Part shown: piece after piece, positions 12,095 to 23,070 of the stretch
Numbering within the stretch: position 1 is the stretch's first letter
Layout of the letters: every line of letters starts with the position of its first letter
Notes under the pieces: model-generated
The model's input: only the letters and a program-made list of their open reading frames with translations
The model's database searches: none
What the model was told of the DNA's origin: nothing
NCBI GenBank assembly: GCA_035578175.1
Contig: JAQMRL010000005.1
Location: 51,937,722 to 52,001,721 of the forward strand
Length of the DNA: 64,000 nucleotides
From: Catonia carolina
Taxonomy: Eukaryota > Arthropoda > Insecta > Hemiptera > Achilidae
Direction of reading: 5' to 3'
Program-made: the position numbers and the translations under genes

Positions 12095-12114
12095 ATAACG
12101 CAATAATTTATTAA

Positions 12115-12295
12115 GTCTTAGAGCGCGCTAGCCTACAACACGGAGGTCCCAGTTTTGATTCCCAGCTAGAGTCTGAAAATGTTTACAAGTTAACACCCAT
12201 TTTTACATAAAACATCGTATTCGCTAATACCCAAGCTGTTGATGAAACTTTAAAAAACTAAAAAAAACAAACATCCACTAATGAGCGTAGCAACA
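12115..12295 (+). mobile_element. tRNA-derived SINE-B, copy 2, head partly lost
   Basis: Retained are GGAGGTCCCAGTTTTGATTC (degenerate B box), AAGTTAACACCCATTTTTAC and ACCCAAGCTGTTGATG. The A-box region is incomplete. The flanking motif AATAATAACGCAATAATTT precedes both this copy (about 12093) and copy 1 (about 11495). Confidence 0.6.
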
Positions 12296-13032
12296 TAAAA
12301 CTAAATAATTGACATTAAACATTAAAATTAAGGTGAGTTAATAGTCAGATGATATGAAAGCACCATAAATAAATTATTTAACTGAATTAATTAAACATTA
12401 AACAATGGACTATTAGACAATTAGATGATAAAAATAAATGAGCAACCATTTTAATATGAGCGACAATGGTGGATGAAAACGGGCGATGAAGAATATTACG
12501 CAAAATTATATTTTAGTTCAACCCTTCCCCTTACAAAAACGCATTTAAAACAAGAGTTCAGTCTCTTTATCGCAATTAACTTTCTTATAATTTCTCGAAA
12601 TGAATTTTAACATTTCTCTGTACAGCAACAAAACAAATATATTTATGTAATAAATTATACAAGAGCGTTCAAAAAATAAATATCATGAAAATTCTACGTA
12701 ATTACTTCCTGTTTTTAATGACTTTTTAATTAGAACAAAAATTAATTAGTTCTGTTTCGTTTTTTACATAATAATAATAATCTTTTAAAGTCTTCGCTAA
12801 GACAGTCTGGTCTTTAATGAAAAACAACTCATTAGTTGGTTTGAGCTCTGTAAATAAAATCTTAAGAATATCTTCATTTAAATTTTATTTTTATTTAGAA
12901 TAAACATTATTATTGGTTAAATAATTACTTTAATTTTCAATTAGTTGTAATTTACAAAATAGTTTCAAATAAATTAATTTATTAATATTTACAAAGGTCA
13001 TAGTAGATTATTTCATTTTATTTACAGTCTAT
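12296..13032. other. AT-rich DNA, nothing recognised
   Basis: A poor-complexity AT-rich stretch. No coding or repeat landmark was identified. Confidence 0.5.
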
Positions 13033-13265
13033 ACCGAGTGATTCTAAACTGCAGGGCAATCTCTAGGGAGATGATTCTGAAAGCTAAAAATAAGAAAAAC
13101 GTTCATAAAAATATAGGTCCAAAAAATCCTTCGTTAGCGAGTTATGCCTGGCAAAAGATTACTGGAAAGATTACAATGATTCCTGGGCAAAGCGTGAAAT
13201 AAAGCCATACTAAATTTCTGAGAAGGTAAGAGGAAATTTTAGTGGTTTCTTGTGATTTTTGACCT
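13033..13265 (+). mobile_element. Single arm of the 29258-type fold-back element
   Basis: ACCGAGTGATTCTAAACTGC, GGCAATCTCTAGGGAG and AAAAATAAGAAAAACGTT match the arms of the fold-back at 29258-29854. The opposite arm is absent here. Confidence 0.5.
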
Positions 13266-13282
13266 AAAAAACTAAAAAAAAA

Positions 13283-13856
13283 TCTGGTGTGAAACACTCG
13301 CACGACTTTTTCTTGCCAATGTAAAAATATCAGATACTAGAGGATCCGACACAAATATTTTAATCAAAATCGGTCAACCAAAACTAGTAGTTTATTCGTG
13401 CCATTTTTCAAATATGGTTTTTCTCAAATACGGCTCCTACGATATTTTTTTAAAAATCCCCTCATTTACTACATTTTTTATGCTCTACAAGACAGTGGAG
13501 GCGCCATGTCTGCTGAAATTGTTGGGGAAGCTGTTCTCTCATAGAACGAAATGGATTTTTTAAGATTTTGGCCTTGGTATGCATTTTACGACAAAAGTGT
13601 AGTAATCAAATTTATAGGATATTAAAATACCTACAACTTTTAATTTAAACATTTTTCTCTACAGAGCCTAGTTTAGCGTCAATGAGTGATTCTTCGTATT
13701 ATTAAGCCTTCATTGATAGTCATTTTGCATTTTTCATTAATGATTAAAATAAGGTTATGGTTTTTGAGGTATTTCTAATGTATTATTACTAATGTTAGGT
13801 TATATTGTTCATTATTTGCATTACAAAGACAAAGTTGTGCGAGTGTTCACACCAGA
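13283..13856. mobile_element. HL derivative with two inverted 5' ends
   Basis: The left end is a normal plus-strand HL start (TCTGGTGTGAAACACTCGCA then CTTTTTCTTGCC). After about 55 bp the sequence becomes minus-strand HL internal sequence and finishes at a minus-strand HL 5' end (GTGCGAGTGTTCACACCAGA). The element therefore has true terminal inverted repeats, both derived from the HL 5' terminus, and no HL 3' hairpin. Confidence 0.65.
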
Positions 13857-14512
13857 TTTTTTTTAATAATTTAGTATGGTTTACTGAAAGATAAAATTGA
13901 AATTTCAGTAGCTGTGTTGTAGCGACAGTAATAATAAAAAGAACACGAAAGGTAAAACAAAAGGCGGCAAAAGTTGTACATATGAAGACAATACGTAATA
14001 TATAACAAAAACCATTATATAGAAAAATGCAAATTGAATAGCATTAAGATTAAGTTAACAGAGTAATTTGGTATATACTGATTAAATCATATATTATTTA
14101 AAAAATTACCTTATCCACCCTACCACCAGTTGACAAGCAAGGTTATCTACAACATAGTTAAGAAGCAAAAAAGTCAAAAAAACCAGTATTTTTTCAATGC
14201 CTCCTAAATTCACATTTTAATTGGTCGTAATGGCCACCACTATTACAAAAACCAACAAAAATATGACTAGACGTAAAAAAAAGTATTTAAATTTATTAAT
14301 TTACTTGGATATATTCACAATTAATTATATCAGGTACGGCGATCTTGAAACGTAATTTATTATATAATGCAATTAATTTATTTAAAGAAATACTAAAACC
14401 CATCAATTACGGAATTTGTGTTGTAATTAAGCAATTTTTACACAAATATTTAAAACAAAAACAAATGTAATAAAAATTCATCTAAAATTAATTTTTAAAT
14501 TATCCTTTAATA
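13857..14512. other. AT-rich spacer
   Basis: There is nothing to annotate beyond A/T-rich sequence. Confidence 0.5.
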
Positions 14513-14606
14513 TGTTGTTTAGGTCAACAGCCGAAGGCTGGTTTGAACCTCTAGAGGTTCTATGTAAAGCGAGAAGTGAGGTGGTTTACCATTGAATCGG
14601 TCTTTC
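14513..14606 (-). mobile_element. AAC-SINE 3' fragment
   Basis: GTTGTTTAGGTCAACAGCCG, AAGGCTGGTTTGAACC and GTGAGGTGGTTTACCATTG are the inverse of the AAC-SINE 3' end. The copy stops after about 95 bp. Confidence 0.65.
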
Positions 14607-15506
14607 AGAAAGTTCATACGTCAAAAAAACTTGTGAAACAATTAAAAAAAATTGTAATACATTGTTTCAATCAAAAAAAATATAAATTGTTTAGAGGGCT
14701 GTCCGCTACAATATAAAATATACTTTTGTCTTTTTAAAGACAAGCTTATTGTTAAAAAAAAATTGCAAATTTAGACTTCAAGTGTTTCTGAAATAAATAG
14801 AAGTAAAATGTTAACTTACGTTGTTTTCTGTAACATACACGTTGTTAGACAAAAGAAAATTGTCCTGTACAATAGTATCCATTTATTTATTTTCAGTAGT
14901 TTGCATTAGTGACTTAAAATAGCTTTCTGCAATAATAAAATATGAAATTCTTAACTTTAATCAAGAAAAATGTTGATTTTCAGGGATATTCACGTTCTTT
15001 ATTGTTGTCATAAACAGTAGTCATTATCTCCCTTAAAAAATTTTTTCATAGAATCTTCGTATGACCTCTTCCACTAGAAAGTAGAGAGCTTAAGCTTCAA
15101 AAGAACATCCACTTTCATTTTTTAACAAGATTAAAACACTTTATATCCTTAAGAATAAGCCCTTTTTTTGTTTGATTAATCGTAATATTTTGTTTCATTT
15201 GTTTTCATTAATCATAAGCAAATGAAACTCGAGGGTACTTTTTTACCCTCGAGTAAAAAAGTAAAATCTATTTATTATAACTATTATTATGCCTATTTAC
15301 TATATAAATTTATAAATTACTATTAAATTACTATTATATTATTTTATAAATTTACTATTTATAACTATTTATTATAACTATAAAGTTCCCAGTCTGAAGA
15401 GTGTGCGATACGTCTGGCTATTAATTCAAAAATAGCAACCTCTTCGTGGGACACCGGAAAATAAATAAATATAAAAATTTTTACCACGAATGACCACATA
15501 CAGTAT
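14607..15506. other. AT-rich DNA with a perfect hairpin
   Basis: No gene. It holds the hairpin described at 15227-15254 and a low-complexity ACTATTTATAA-type stretch at about 15270-15385. Confidence 0.5.
15227..15254. repeat. Perfect 11-bp stem hairpin
   Basis: ACTCGAGGGTA and TACCCTCGAGT are exact inverse copies separated by six bases (CTTTTT). It is GC-richer than its surroundings. I have no functional assignment. Confidence 0.7.
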
Positions 15507-16173
15507 AAATGATGCCCATAACAGGAGGCGGAGTGTTAAATTATTTGCACTCGATCTGCTAGTTTCAGGGCTACAAAAACTAGTTCTGTTTCTTATAACA
15601 TGGTCAGCCAATTATACGACTGAAGCATTTAAGAAAAGAAGAGGTATAGGTATAAAATTCACTATACCCCAACGAACTAAAGACTGCAGATGAGATCTAG
15701 CCAATCACAGCCAAGGTCGGGTGTGAGTTTGCCCCTTCGCTAAGTCACACTCTGTTCCACCGAACTCCAGCTGACTTATTGTTAGGCTGTCATCCACAGT
15801 GGAACCACAAAGTGACAACGCAGGATACGATCAAAGAAAGTCAATTAATTGGCTCTGCCTTGTGATCTAGGTCATTACGCCTATGAAGGCATAATTCTAG
15901 AGACTGCAGATGACTGCAGTCTCTAGTTCAGTACGATATAGTCACAGTTATCTCCTCTGAGAGTAATGAATTTCATTATACAGCCACACCCTGTGGTGAA
16001 TGAAGTGAAGGTGTCAATTGCAGGGTGTAAAGTATGTAATTTTCAGAAGACTTGAAGCATACTTTTCCACTCAGTGAGTGTTGGTAATGGCAAACCACTT
16101 CACTCCTCATTTTACTTAGTAACCTCTAGAGGTTTAAACCAGCCTTTCGGCTGGTGACCTAAACAACAACAAT
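15507..16173 (+). mobile_element. AAC-SINE copy with nested element
   Basis: The 5' end is GCCCATAACAGGAGG..GGAGTGTTAAATTATTTGC and the 3' end is CCAGCCTTTCGGCTGGTGAC followed by CTAAACAACAACAA. The family's internal frame (ATGAATTTCATTATACAGCC at 15966) is broken by a stop in this copy. A TA-flanked element at 15665-15938 interrupts it. Confidence 0.75.
15665..15938 (+). mobile_element. TA-flanked element nested in AAC-SINE, orientation 1
   Basis: The insertion splits the host motif CAC-TA-GTCA, and TA is present on both sides. The left end is TACCCCAACGAACTAAAGAC, then TGCAGATGAGATCTAGCC. The right end contains GACTGCAGTCTCTAGTTCAG. The reverse complement of its left end is the right end of the element at 46724-47092, so the two are related insertions in opposite orientation. 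Confidence 0.65.
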
Positions 16174-16839
16174 ACATAATTGAAATAAAAGAGAAATCAT
16201 TAAGAAGAAAACAGATAAAGTCATAAATAATAACCAAGATTTAAACTGCGTAATGAAAAAGAATTTATAGTTCAAATAATTAAAGTTTAACAACAAAACT
16301 ATGTTATAATAATAATAATAATTGTTATTTGTGACGTTAAAGATGAACAAGTAAACATATTTGTACTGCATTTAAACCTTGAAGATAGCGTTCTAAATAT
16401 GGGCCTAAAAATTACCGAGATACATTTAGCACAAACAAACACATAAACGTCCCAATCATCAGTAATATAAGACAACAGAACGATAATACATGTAAAACTC
16501 TACTTAATTCTAAGTCACTAAGTCATTGTTTATTTTCAAGGTTTTTGAAATCGGTAAAACGACACTAAAAGCGTTTAATTTCTCACACAATTTTATACAA
16601 ATCACGCTGTACAAATAAAACCAATTAATACTGGAAAAAGGAATTAGTTGACATCTATATAAATCACCAGAGGAAGGAAAGAGAAACGACCTGAGAATAA
16701 TTGAATATGTCTAAGTAAAAGTAGGTAAAATTAATCTATTAAAAAAAATCTGGAACGGCCACTTAAATTTTTAAAAGACTAACAAATGCATAAAACAGAC
16801 GTCACGTTATTTTTACTTTATATTGCCCTATAAGAATAA
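16174..16839. other. No gene recognised
   Basis: AT-rich sequence with an ATA/AAT run at about 16308-16322. The open frame on the minus strand here is low-complexity (Tyr/Asn/Leu) and unconvincing. Confidence 0.5.
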
Positions 16840-16990
16840 ACGAGGTGTGGAAATTAAGTTCCGAGGGTTTATCAATAAACACAAGCAAATTAAGCTATGA
16901 GCAAAATTTTATTATTGACCTTCACAATAGTCTCCCTCTAAGGGTGTTCTACCACCAGTGTTTCTTCCAAACCGCTAGTTCAATTTTAAC
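16840..16990 (-). pseudogene. Mariner-like element 3' end relic
   Basis: ACGAGGTGTGGAAATTAAGT resembles the terminal repeat ACGAGGTGTGACTATTATTA of the mariner relic at 27564. Reading inward on the minus strand gives a short stretch TPLEGDYCEGQ ending in a stop, similar in layout to the ..GDYFEGD C-terminus of mariner transposases. Very little coding sequence remains. Confidence 0.5.
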
Positions 16991-18367
16991 GTACTATACA
17001 CCATAATTTAGCTGATTTCAATCTTCGTTGTTAAATGTCAGTTTCACATTTTTAGCGTTTTTTTTTAATAATGCGGTATCAAGCTGAGTAGAAAAAAGAG
17101 TCGGTTTTCGTTGCTGCAACACATTGGATGCATTTAAAGGATTATAATTCAATTACCGCTCGACCGATTTACTTGAGATTGCGAGGGAATATAAACTTGT
17201 ATGTTTTTATTGTATGTATGAAATTTCAGACTTGTAGCAAATTTAAATTTTGAGTTATTAGAAAAATTCTGAATCCCTGTTAACTCCGTAACCGCTCATT
17301 AATTCGGCAATTTCCGTGAAACCATAGTCTCAGTATAAAAAAAAATAATATAAATTCATTAATATTATGGAACACCAATTGACCAGTTATTCAACAGAAT
17401 TTTATTTATTAATAACAAACAATTTATAGATTCCTTCTTACCAATTAAGTTAATGAAATACAATGAATCAACCGCAAAACCAGTAGAATACGACAACTGC
17501 AGAGAAAGTAATTCAGAAATTTATTCACGTAGTATACTACTAAAAATTGATTATTCGAAATCTATTATTTCTTTTAATGGAAGATGAAGTAGCAAGACAA
17601 TATGGTCACCCTGAAGGCGCCTCTTAATTTTATAAGAAATGAGTGTTAAAGAAATAAATACAGTATCAGAATAGATTTTAAAAAAGAGGGGAGAGAATTT
17701 CTACTTACATTAACTGCGCGTATTCAGTAGAACAGGAAAATAACTGAATATAAATAAATAAATTTCAGTTCAGAAAAAATTTTGTCTTCAGTTTGTATTA
17801 AGTATAAAAGTAATAGAAATGATTTATTTGGACTTGTAAATAATTAAAATATTTGAATAAGAGCCATAAATAAATACACTAACCGATGATGATGATCAAG
17901 CAATGATTATGGCTTGTGGCTAAGGGCCAAAATTAAAACATTTTCTACGCTCGTCTTTTTAATGGATGCCAAAAAAATATTTTGCTAAACTGACCAACCT
18001 TCTGTTTGTATTAAACCGCCCACACCACACGACCATAACATTTCCATTCTTTGTTTACTCGATTAATTACGTAAATAAATTGTGCAACAGTTTGTGCCCA
18101 AAATTTAATACGAGAACCAAAAACAGTCATCGTTTGAAAATGTTTCACAACGAAGGTATTGTTTATAAGAAATATTTAATTCAAGTAGGCTTAGTGTGAT
18201 TTGTGTCAAGGATAATTACCTACAAAGGTCGTTCTTTCAATTTTTAATAAATAAATATTTAAAATACATTAAAAAGGATATTTAAAGGTAAAATAAATAA
18301 AAACGTTCGAAAAAATATATCAGGGGCTCACTGAAATATTTTCCTAAACTCTGAATTTTTTTATTTT
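16991..18367. other. AT-rich DNA, unassigned
   Basis: At 17100-17335 there is a slightly more complex stretch (GGATGCATTTAAAGG, CCGCTCGACCGATTTAC) that may be an unclassified repeat. A 77-codon plus-strand frame at 17966-18199 matches nothing I know. Confidence 0.4.
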
Positions 18368-18545
18368 ATTTGAAGTTGCGTTAACTACTTTGGTTATTAG
18401 CGACAACTATGGTTACGGTACAGAATCGGTGGCTTTAACGTGTAATGATTCGCGATCTTAGACTGGAATCGAAGCCAGGACATTCCGATTTGCAGTGCGC
18501 AGCGACATCATAACGTTATAACTACAGGGGTCACGGAGATAACGT
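18368..18545 (-). mobile_element. SINE-B, inverted copy
   Basis: TTGGTTATTAGCGACAACTA and GGTTACGGTAC are the inverse of the SINE-B body; GGAATCGAAGCC at 18467 is an inverse degenerate B box. Confidence 0.6.
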
Positions 18546-18856
18546 ATGAAAACCATAAATCTTAGAAATAAATCATACGGGACACAGCATATTCACATTT
18601 TACAGCAAAATAAATTATGATTTAAATATATTAAAATTTAATATAGTGGACGTTAAATGGTTTCATTTAAATCTTCTAGCGCTCCACAAACTACCTTATA
18701 ATTCACAAAAACGAATGACATGTCACAATGTTTTAATAACTTAAGATTAAACAATTTATTTTACTCAAAAATGGTGTACCCGTATTACCAAGATGAACAA
18801 AGAATAAAAGATTTTTCAAAATTTAAAAAAAATTAGTACACAACAAAAATTCTCCT
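18546..18856. other. AT-rich spacer between SINE-B copies
   Basis: Nothing recognised. Confidence 0.5.
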
Positions 18857-18990
18857 TGACCGCCTCCGTGGTCCAGTGGTTAGCGTGCTACGTTGCAAAG
18901 CGGAGGTCCAGCGTTTGATTTCCAGCCAGGGTCTGGAAAATTAATACACTTTTAAACCCACAATCCCTGAACCTTACGTAGTCACCATAC
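18857..18990 (+). mobile_element. SINE-B copy with tRNA-like head
   Basis: CCGCCTCCGTGGTCCAGTGG (A-box region) and GCGTTTGATTTCCAGCCAGG (decayed B box) are followed by GGTCTGGAAAATTAATAC. The tail diverges quickly. Confidence 0.6.
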
Positions 18991-19226
18991 ACCTGGAGTG
19001 AGACTGTCTCACTCGTAACAACATCTCCAAAAATACATGGTCTAGAACTTGAAAATTTGGTACGTCGATTCTACTCTGGTCGTAAAGACACATTAAAAAA
19101 GGATTATGAAACAACTACTTTCGAAGAAAATTTAAAACTTGCTTTGTGGTAAAAATCTGGGTTCCTTTTCAAGACTGAAGTTATACGGTGCAGTTTTGCT
19201 AAAATATGCGTAAAGCAATAATAAAG
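18991..19226. other. Spacer, nothing recognised
   Basis: No feature beyond AT-rich sequence. Confidence 0.45.
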
Positions 19227-19402
19227 ACCGCCTACGTAGCGTAGTAAATAGCATGCTAGCCTACAAAGCGAAAGGCCCCGGTTCGATTCCCAGCTAGGGT
19301 CTGGAAATTTTAACAAGTTATAACCCACCGTTACGGTACCAAAACCAACAGTAGTCGCTAATAACCTAGATGTCGATACAAGTTTAAATAAACTAAAAAA
19401 AA
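19227..19402 (+). mobile_element. SINE-B copy, best-preserved body
   Basis: The B box GGTTCGATTCCCAGCTAGGG is intact and the body CCACCGTTACGGTACC..AGTAGTCGCTAATAACC is complete. The A box is damaged. It ends in an A-run near 19400. Confidence 0.7.
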
Positions 19403-19822
19403 TGTATAATAAACAAAGCTTAATCAGAAACTTCTGAAACAACTCATACAATACAAATCACAGAATTGCTGGCTGCAGGAGATTACAAACGATCTAAAAA
19501 AACTCTGAGAATAACGTACAATTTGATTTTAAGGCGAGAAGATGGACCGATACTTTAGGACCAAAAAATTCAATTCCCACTTATAACCAGAAAAGTTCGA
19601 CAATGTAACATAATAGCAGAGGAGGGCCAGATCTGACAATATGAAGAAGATGTGGGTTAGAAGTAAACACGACAAACGATCCGCTAAAGACTGAAAGTTG
19701 ACTATTAGTGCTCCAATTGGGGCTTAAAAAATAAACCTTAAAATTTTGTTTGTTCGAGTGGTTTCTTAATCCAACACTTAGTTTAGAGGTAATTTATGTT
19801 TATTTACTTTTCAATCACTTAC
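19403..19822. other. Spacer, nothing recognised
   Basis: No gene or repeat landmark. Confidence 0.45.
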
Positions 19823-19955
19823 GTCTGAGGGTGTTTAGGTTTTACGTCCGGCTGTAATCCTCATTAAGGCAATGCAGAAGGTGAAGGGCGATTGATATAA
19901 CTTAAAAGATAAGAGATAAAAGACCTGACCGGGAATCAAACCCAAACAATGTTTT
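19823..19955 (-). mobile_element. SINE related to SINE-C, inverted, decayed
   Basis: TTTTACGTCCGGCTG (inverse tail), AATGCAGAAGGTGAAGGGCG, and GACCGGGAATCAAACCC (inverse B box) occur in the order seen in SINE-C copies at 40850 and 58873. Confidence 0.5.
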
Positions 19956-19972
19956 CTTCCTTAAATATTATT

Positions 19973-20352
19973 CATGTCCATAACAGGCAGGTGGAGTGTT
20001 AAATTAAAATTACACTCGATCTGTTGGTTCCAGGGCTACAAAAAATAGTTCTGTTTCTTATTACATTGTCAACCAATTATATGACTGAACTATTTAAGAT
20101 CAGAAGAAGTAGAGGTGTAAAATACACTAGACAGAGTTGTCTCCTCTGATAGTAATGAATTTCACTATACAGCCAGACCTAATGAACTTGCTGTACAGCA
20201 AGTGGGTGCTTTCCGCAGGGCCTGGCATGGTGATAAGCACACCCTTTCAACTCAGTGAGGAAGGCAATAGTAAACCGCCTCACTCCTTGTTTTTACTTAG
20301 TAAAACCTCTAGAGGTTCAAACCAGCCTTTCGGCTGTTGATCTAAACAACAT
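19973..20352 (+). mobile_element. AAC-SINE copy
   Basis: It runs from CCATAACAGGCAGGTGGAGT to CAGCCTTTCGGCTGTTGATC then TAAACAACA. The internal frame from the ATG at 20137 keeps 67 codons but is altered after the first ten residues compared with the copies at 49920 and 53067. Confidence 0.75.
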
Positions 20353-21267
20353 AAAATCACATTCGGAAAATAAAGCCCAATTATTCTTTCTACATCTCCG
20401 TAAAGAATTGTACAAATGTTATCTATAATTTATATGGTGCCTCAACACGATTTTCAATGAGGTACCTAACCACATTTTTTTCCCAGTTAGTGTTATAATA
20501 ATGCTGCTGTAAGTTTGGTTAATTATTGTGTTAATAAAATTAGTTTAATTAGAAAATGTATTGTGTGTCGATAAGTAATTAACTTATTTTATTGTTTCAA
20601 AAATTAATGTAAAATTTGTAACTTAACTTAGAAATTATGTGTAACAATAAAAAAATGTCAGGAGAAACCGGGAAAAGCAACAAACCAATTTATTTAACTG
20701 AGAAATCTGAAACAATCGATTGTGAGTTTACCATATAGCTGCTAAAGATGTAGTTGATGTAGCAACTTATGTTGAAACAACCATAATAATTGATATTTAC
20801 AATAAAAAGGACAAACAAAAATCGACAAATAAAAGAAGTAGGTAGAAAAAACTGGTAGGCCCACCTTAGCAACGAAAGGTACAAGTATATTATATTAATT
20901 TCATTTATCTATTTATTATAATACGTAAGATAACCGAGTTTTTATATACGTAAGCAAAGAATATTAATCGTTGATTTTCATGAACAAACCGAGCACGATA
21001 AAAGTTAAAGGTCAATTTTAGTCAATTTACTTAATAACAACTTGTTTGAGAGTCGTTGAAGGCCAGTTCTTTAGTTATGCCGTACATACTAGCTACCAAC
21101 ACATACTTCCAATAAACACACAAATAAAACTTAAAAAAAAGACTTAATAAGCTACGCCTACTACTTTAAAATATCAAGTTTTATTTTTATTTAAAAAGAA
21201 AATCATTTAGCTTTAATAATAATACGTATGAACTTAATATTCAAGGTTTACTTATTTAAAAATTGTC
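20353..21267. other. AT-rich DNA, nothing recognised
   Basis: No coding or repeat assignment. Confidence 0.5.
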
Positions 21268-21544
21268 ACATGAATAAAATACAACTTCCGGTTGACCGAG
21301 TTTGATGAAAATCTTCGTGTTACCTCGATATACTACTTAATTTATGTTCCAAGTTTCAAATTCGTACGTTATTCCATTCTTGAGTTATTTTGTTCACTAT
21401 ATACTAATCGTTAAGAACTCGTTTTAGTGGATCAGTGGGCCTGAACACGTGTATTTTCAGTGAAATACCGACACGAAAACAATACTTTCCTTTCCTTTCA
21501 TATAGACAAAATCATCATATAAACTCATACAGACAAGAGAAAGT
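21268..21544 (+). mobile_element. HL 3' fragment, diverged
   Basis: CTTCCGGTTGACCGAGTTTG, TTCAAATTCGTACGTTATTC, GAAAACAATACTTTCC and the terminal CAAGAGAAAGT identify the HL 3' third. It abuts the LINE insertion that follows. Confidence 0.6.
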
Positions 21545-21567
21545 AACATGTTACTTATCATGAATCT

Positions 21568-22589
21568 TTTTTTTTTGTCATCAGTCTCTCGACTGGTTTG
21601 ATGCAGTTCTCCAACCTGTTCTATCTTGCGCAAGTCGTTTCATATCTGCATACCTGTAACACCCTACATCTTTTGTAATTTGCTTTATATATTCTAATCT
21701 TTGCCTCCCTCTACAATTTACTCCCTCAATGTTACCCTCCATTATTGATAGCCCAATACCTGGATGTCTTAGGATATGCCCCACTAGCCTATCCCTTCTT
21801 TTGGTAAGATGCTTCCATATACTTCTTTTTTCATCCACTCGCCTAAGAACCTCTAAATTACTTATTTTGTCCACCCACCTAATCTTTAACATTTTCCTAT
21901 AACACCACATTTCAAAAGCTTCTATCCTCTTCCGTTCTACAGCCCCTATCACCCACGTTTCACTTCCGTATAATGCTACACTCCAAACATAATGTTTTAA
22001 GAAATTTTTCCTAATCTGTAAATCAATGTTTGTAGTCAGTAAGCTGTTTTTCATTTCAAAGGCTTTTCTAGCTTGAGCAATTCTACTCTTGATATCACTC
22101 GTGCTTCTACCATCCTTTGTTATTTTACTCCCTAGATAGCAGAATTCCCCAACTTCCTGTATGTTTTCGTTGCCTACTTTTAAATTTCCCATCTCTTCTA
22201 AACCACTCTTGCTGCTGCACAACACTTTCGTTTTGTTCTTATTAATTTTCATGAAGTAATCCTTCCTCAAGATCTCATCCATTCCATTTAAGGCATCCTC
22301 TAGTTCATTCTTTGCCTCGGCTAATACTACTATATCATCGGCGAATCTCAACATTTTTATTGTTTCTCCTTGAATTTTTATTCCTACGTCAAATTTCTCC
22401 TTCACTTCATTTATAGCCTCTTCTATATACAAGTTAAAAAGTAGTGGTGACAGAGAACAACCTTGTCGTACACCTTTTCTTACAGCAGCCTCTTTTTCGT
22501 ACCCCTCGATTCTCAAAACAGCCGTTTGATTCTTATACAGACTGTAGATAACTTTCCTTTCTTTGTATTTAATTCCTAGCCTTTTCAAC
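21568..22589 (-). mobile_element. 5'-truncated LINE insertion with 9-bp target duplication
   Basis: The unit reads on the minus strand, ends in an A-run of about nine (21568-21576 as T), and is bounded by identical CATGAATCT copies at 21559-21567 and 22590-22598. Truncation at the 5' side inside the reverse transcriptase, a poly-A tail and a short target duplication are the signature of target-primed reverse transcription. The coding part has no stop or frameshift. Confidence 0.85.
21581..22588 (-). CDS. Reverse transcriptase C-terminal part of a LINE (5'-truncated)
   Basis: This is 335 codons without interruption, starting at an arbitrary TTG because the element is cut off upstream. Visible motifs: VRQGCSLSPLLFNLYI (about residues 39-54, RT motif 4 region), MLRFADDIVVLAE (about 79-91, catalytic palm motif FADD), FCYLGSKITKDG (about 149-160), then YGSETW (about 208-213), GHILRH (about 271-276) and a final GWRTASNQSRD. 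This is the back half of a non-LTR polymerase: DNA synthesis at the nicked target. Endonuclease and early RT motifs are missing, so it cannot act alone. The clade is left open; there is no RNase H. The perfect frame suggests a young insertion. Confidence 0.85.
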   Translation of the reverse strand: MKRLGIKYKERKVIYSLYKNQTAVLRIEGYEKEAAVRKGVRQGCSLSPLLFNLYIEEAINEVKEKFDVGIKIQGETIKMLRFADDIVVLAEAKNELEDALNGMDEILRKDYFMKINKNKTKVLCSSKSGLEEMGNLKVGNENIQEVGEFCYLGSKITKDGRSTSDIKSRIAQARKAFEMKNSLLTTNIDLQIRKNFLKHYVWSVALYGSETWVIGAVERKRIEAFEMWCYRKMLKIRWVDKISNLEVLRRVDEKRSIWKHLTKRRDRLVGHILRHPGIGLSIMEGNIEGVNCRGRQRLEYIKQITKDVGCYRYADMKRLAQDRTGWRTASNQSRD

Positions 22590-22711
22590 CATGAATCTAC
22601 ATGATAAGTATATTATGTTACATCATATGTTACTTAGTAATATGTAACAAATTACTTGACCGATGAAACATTTTACACTGTACAAAATCCCTTTCAAGAT
22701 AACATTTCACG

Positions 22712-23070
22712 TTGCTGTTGTTTAAGTCATCAACCGAAAGGCTGCATTGGACCTCTAAAGGCTCTATTAAGTAAAAAAAGGAGTAAGGTGGTTTACAAGT
22801 GCCTTTCTCAATGAGTTGAAAAGTATGCTTATCAGCATACCAGGCTCTCTGAAAAGCATTACTTTCCACCCTGCAAATGACATCTTAACTTCATTCACCA
22901 CAGGGTCTGGGTGTATAATGAAATTCATTACTTTCAGAGATGTTCTTGAAAGCTTCAGCCGTATAATTGGCTGACCATATGATAAGAAACAAACTATTTT
23001 TTATAGCTCTGGAACTAGCAGTTCTAGTACAAATAATTTAACACTCCACCTGCCTGTTATGGACACAATA
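22712..23070 (-). mobile_element. AAC-SINE, inverted copy
   Basis: GTTGCTGTTGTTTAAGTC (tail) to CCACCTGCCTGTTATGGACA (5' end). The inverse internal frame survives from an internal start to the tail (22630-22869) with many substitutions. Confidence 0.75.
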
